A model generated the notes under the pieces. It was not told the DNA's origin. It did not search any database and saw nothing but the letters and a program-made list of their open reading frames with translations. Shown here in pieces: positions 62,601 to 64,000 of a stretch of 64,000 nucleotides of DNA. The stretch is from contig CANTUZ010000004.1 in assembly GCA_947846985.1 (NCBI GenBank), positions 50,445,672-50,509,671 of the forward strand, written 5' to 3'. Both the position numbers and the translations under genes were made by a program. Origin of the DNA: Fratercula arctica. Lineage: Eukaryota > Chordata > Aves > Charadriiformes > Alcidae. How positions within the stretch are numbered: position 1 is the stretch's first letter; each line of letters starts with the position of its first letter.

Positions 62601-64000
62601 GCGTGTGGGAGGGAGTGGGTGAAGGAGACCTGACGGCAGTTTGAAGTTGCTCAGCTGTGATGAAAAGTGGGTCTCGGAGCTGTGTGTCCACCAGCCTTCC
62701 GCAGGCTAAGAGATGGGGCTAATGGTGGCCTCCCGCCCTCTCTCTACAGCTGCTGTGTTATTGAGTCATCCCAGCCTAGGCCTTTTAATATTTTGTCACA
62801 GACCTTATGCCCACTAATTTATCTGATCCCGTTTTGAACCTGCCGATACCTGTAGAACTTCACAAGGAACAAATTCCAGAACTTCACTACCTGCTGCTTA
62901 AAAAAAGCACTTTCCTAATTGTTTTTTAACCCACCTCCTAATCTCATCAAATGACCCTCAGCTGTAGCGTTGCAGGTTTTGGTGCATATCTCCTCTGCAT
63001 TTATGTTATCTGTGGCCTTTGTAGCAATTGAGAAACCACTGGTACATTTCCATTAAGCTTTGTCATCTCCAGTTTGGAGAGTTCCAAAATTTGGATTCTG
63101 TAAAGCAAGTGTTCCATTCCCTCCATGATTTCAGTTCTCCCCTCTGCCTCTTACAACATCACTGCGCCTGGCTTAAGGTGCAGAGATGGCACACAGACTT
63201 CAAGCTGTCGGTGCACCAAAGTTTTCTACAAAATCCTTGTTTCCAATGCCCTCCCTTAGGATCCTCCCTGCTTTCCTGGCATTTTGGCTGACAGTGCTCA
63301 CAGAGCTACTAGAAAGCTTTCGGCAAGGATTGCGGGACCTCTTCTGCATTGGGAGGGCTGGTTCCGAGTCGAGCATCACGTAAACTTTTCACAAACAGCT
63401 TGAGCATCCTTGATCAGCCTCTCCTCCAGTTTAGCCATCTTGGTTTCCTGTTTGCATTTTGCCTGCCACGTTTTTCTGGGCTTCCCTGCTTGCCTGGCGA
63501 CAGCCTCCTTAACTTTCTCATTGCGTCGTGCAGGGGGGAGGTTTGGGCCATAGTTTTCTATTCCTGTGAGACATTTTTACCTGGGCTTCTAGTACAGTAT
63601 TTTTTAAGCCTTCTGGGTGTTTGTAGGCTTCTTGCTTTTGAACTGCTCATTTCAGGTGTTCTGGCATTTTTCGCCATTTTTGCATAGGTCCTGTTCTTAA
63701 AAAACTGAGTATCCGTTTGCTTTATTTGTCTTGCTGTCTTCTTACAGTGTTAAGCTTAATTATATTGTGGTTGCCACTATGGAGCAGCTCACCCACTAAT
63801 AGCTCTTGAATTAGATCTGCACTGCCGAAGACTAAATTCAGAATGGCATATTTTTTTTCTTGTGGTTTCTAAGGCCAGTTATTCTAGAAAGAAATTGTTT
63901 ATTGCATCCAGAAATGTTATCTCTACATTTCACCCTGATGAGGCATTGACCCAGTCTGTATGTGGGTGGCTGAGCCCTCCCACTACATGTCCTAAATGTG
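62601..64000. other. Right flank beyond the promoter, no gene recognised
   Basis: CpG content falls away after 62.6 kb. Plus-strand frames at 63028-63291 and 63349-63687 show no known domain. In other vertebrates MXD4 is the neighbour on this side, but none of its exons were recognised here. Parts look like old repeat. Confidence 0.45.
62755..64000 (-). repeat. Probable ancient CR1-like repeat remnants
   Basis: Phrases such as GAACAAATTCCAGAACTTCA, the TGCTTAAAAAAAGCACTTTC stretch and ACCCAGTCTGTATGTGGGTG near the end follow the layout of old amniote CR1-like elements read in reverse. Divergence is high and borders are uncertain. Confidence 0.3.

Noticed and set aside
1..64000. tRNA, rRNA, snRNA, CRISPR or endogenous viral genes
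   Set aside because: None was recognised. The only reverse transcriptase-related sequence belongs to CR1 LINEs.

Overview
The window is vertebrate nuclear DNA, almost certainly from a bird. It is AT-rich and intron-dominated, every gene is split by GT-AG introns, and the interspersed repeats are copies of CR1, the LINE family that dominates avian genomes. The species cannot be told from the sequence. All recognised coding sequence lies on the minus strand, so genes read from right to left.

Right side (about 62.6 to 54.7 kb): a CpG-rich promoter at about 61.86-62.60 kb with a clean first-exon splice donor at 62219, followed by a complete HAUS3 gene (augmin subunit 3). HAUS3 has four coding exons that join in phase to give 608 codons plus stop. 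To the right of the promoter no gene was recognised, only sequence that looks like old, degraded repeat.

Centre and left (about 52.1 to 8.7 kb): POLN (DNA polymerase nu, an A-family polymerase) follows HAUS3 in the same direction. Sixteen coding exons were found by eye. They run from the start codon at 52051 through the degenerate exonuclease-like region, the thumb and palm segments, and polymerase motif A at 8718-8832. The exons holding the O-helix (motif B) and motif C were not seen in the remaining 8.7 kb and presumably lie to the left, so POLN is cut by the window edge. Phase counting shows that at least one small exon between 45.5 and 51.9 kb was missed.

Repeats: CR1 copies lie at 13.6-14.8, 15.2-16.0, 28.0-28.8, 30.8-30.9, 32.4-32.6 and 36.9-37.8 kb, all in POLN introns. 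The copy at 15.2-16.0 kb is a tandem self-fusion. There is a 218-base purine-only GGAAAA/GAAAA tract at the left edge, a 22-base G run in the HAUS3 promoter region, a CA microsatellite and several A or T homopolymers.

How the genes relate: HAUS3 acts in spindle microtubule branching and POLN in DNA damage tolerance and recombination, so they are not one pathway. What links them is layout. The first POLN coding exon begins with a splice acceptor only 2.7 kb downstream of the HAUS3 stop codon, and no separate promoter is visible there. This fits the shared 5' arrangement described for the human HAUS3/POLN locus. No previously undescribed system was found. The most useful leads are the locus architecture, an unusual residue in POLN motif A, the CR1 self-fusion and the promoter G tract.
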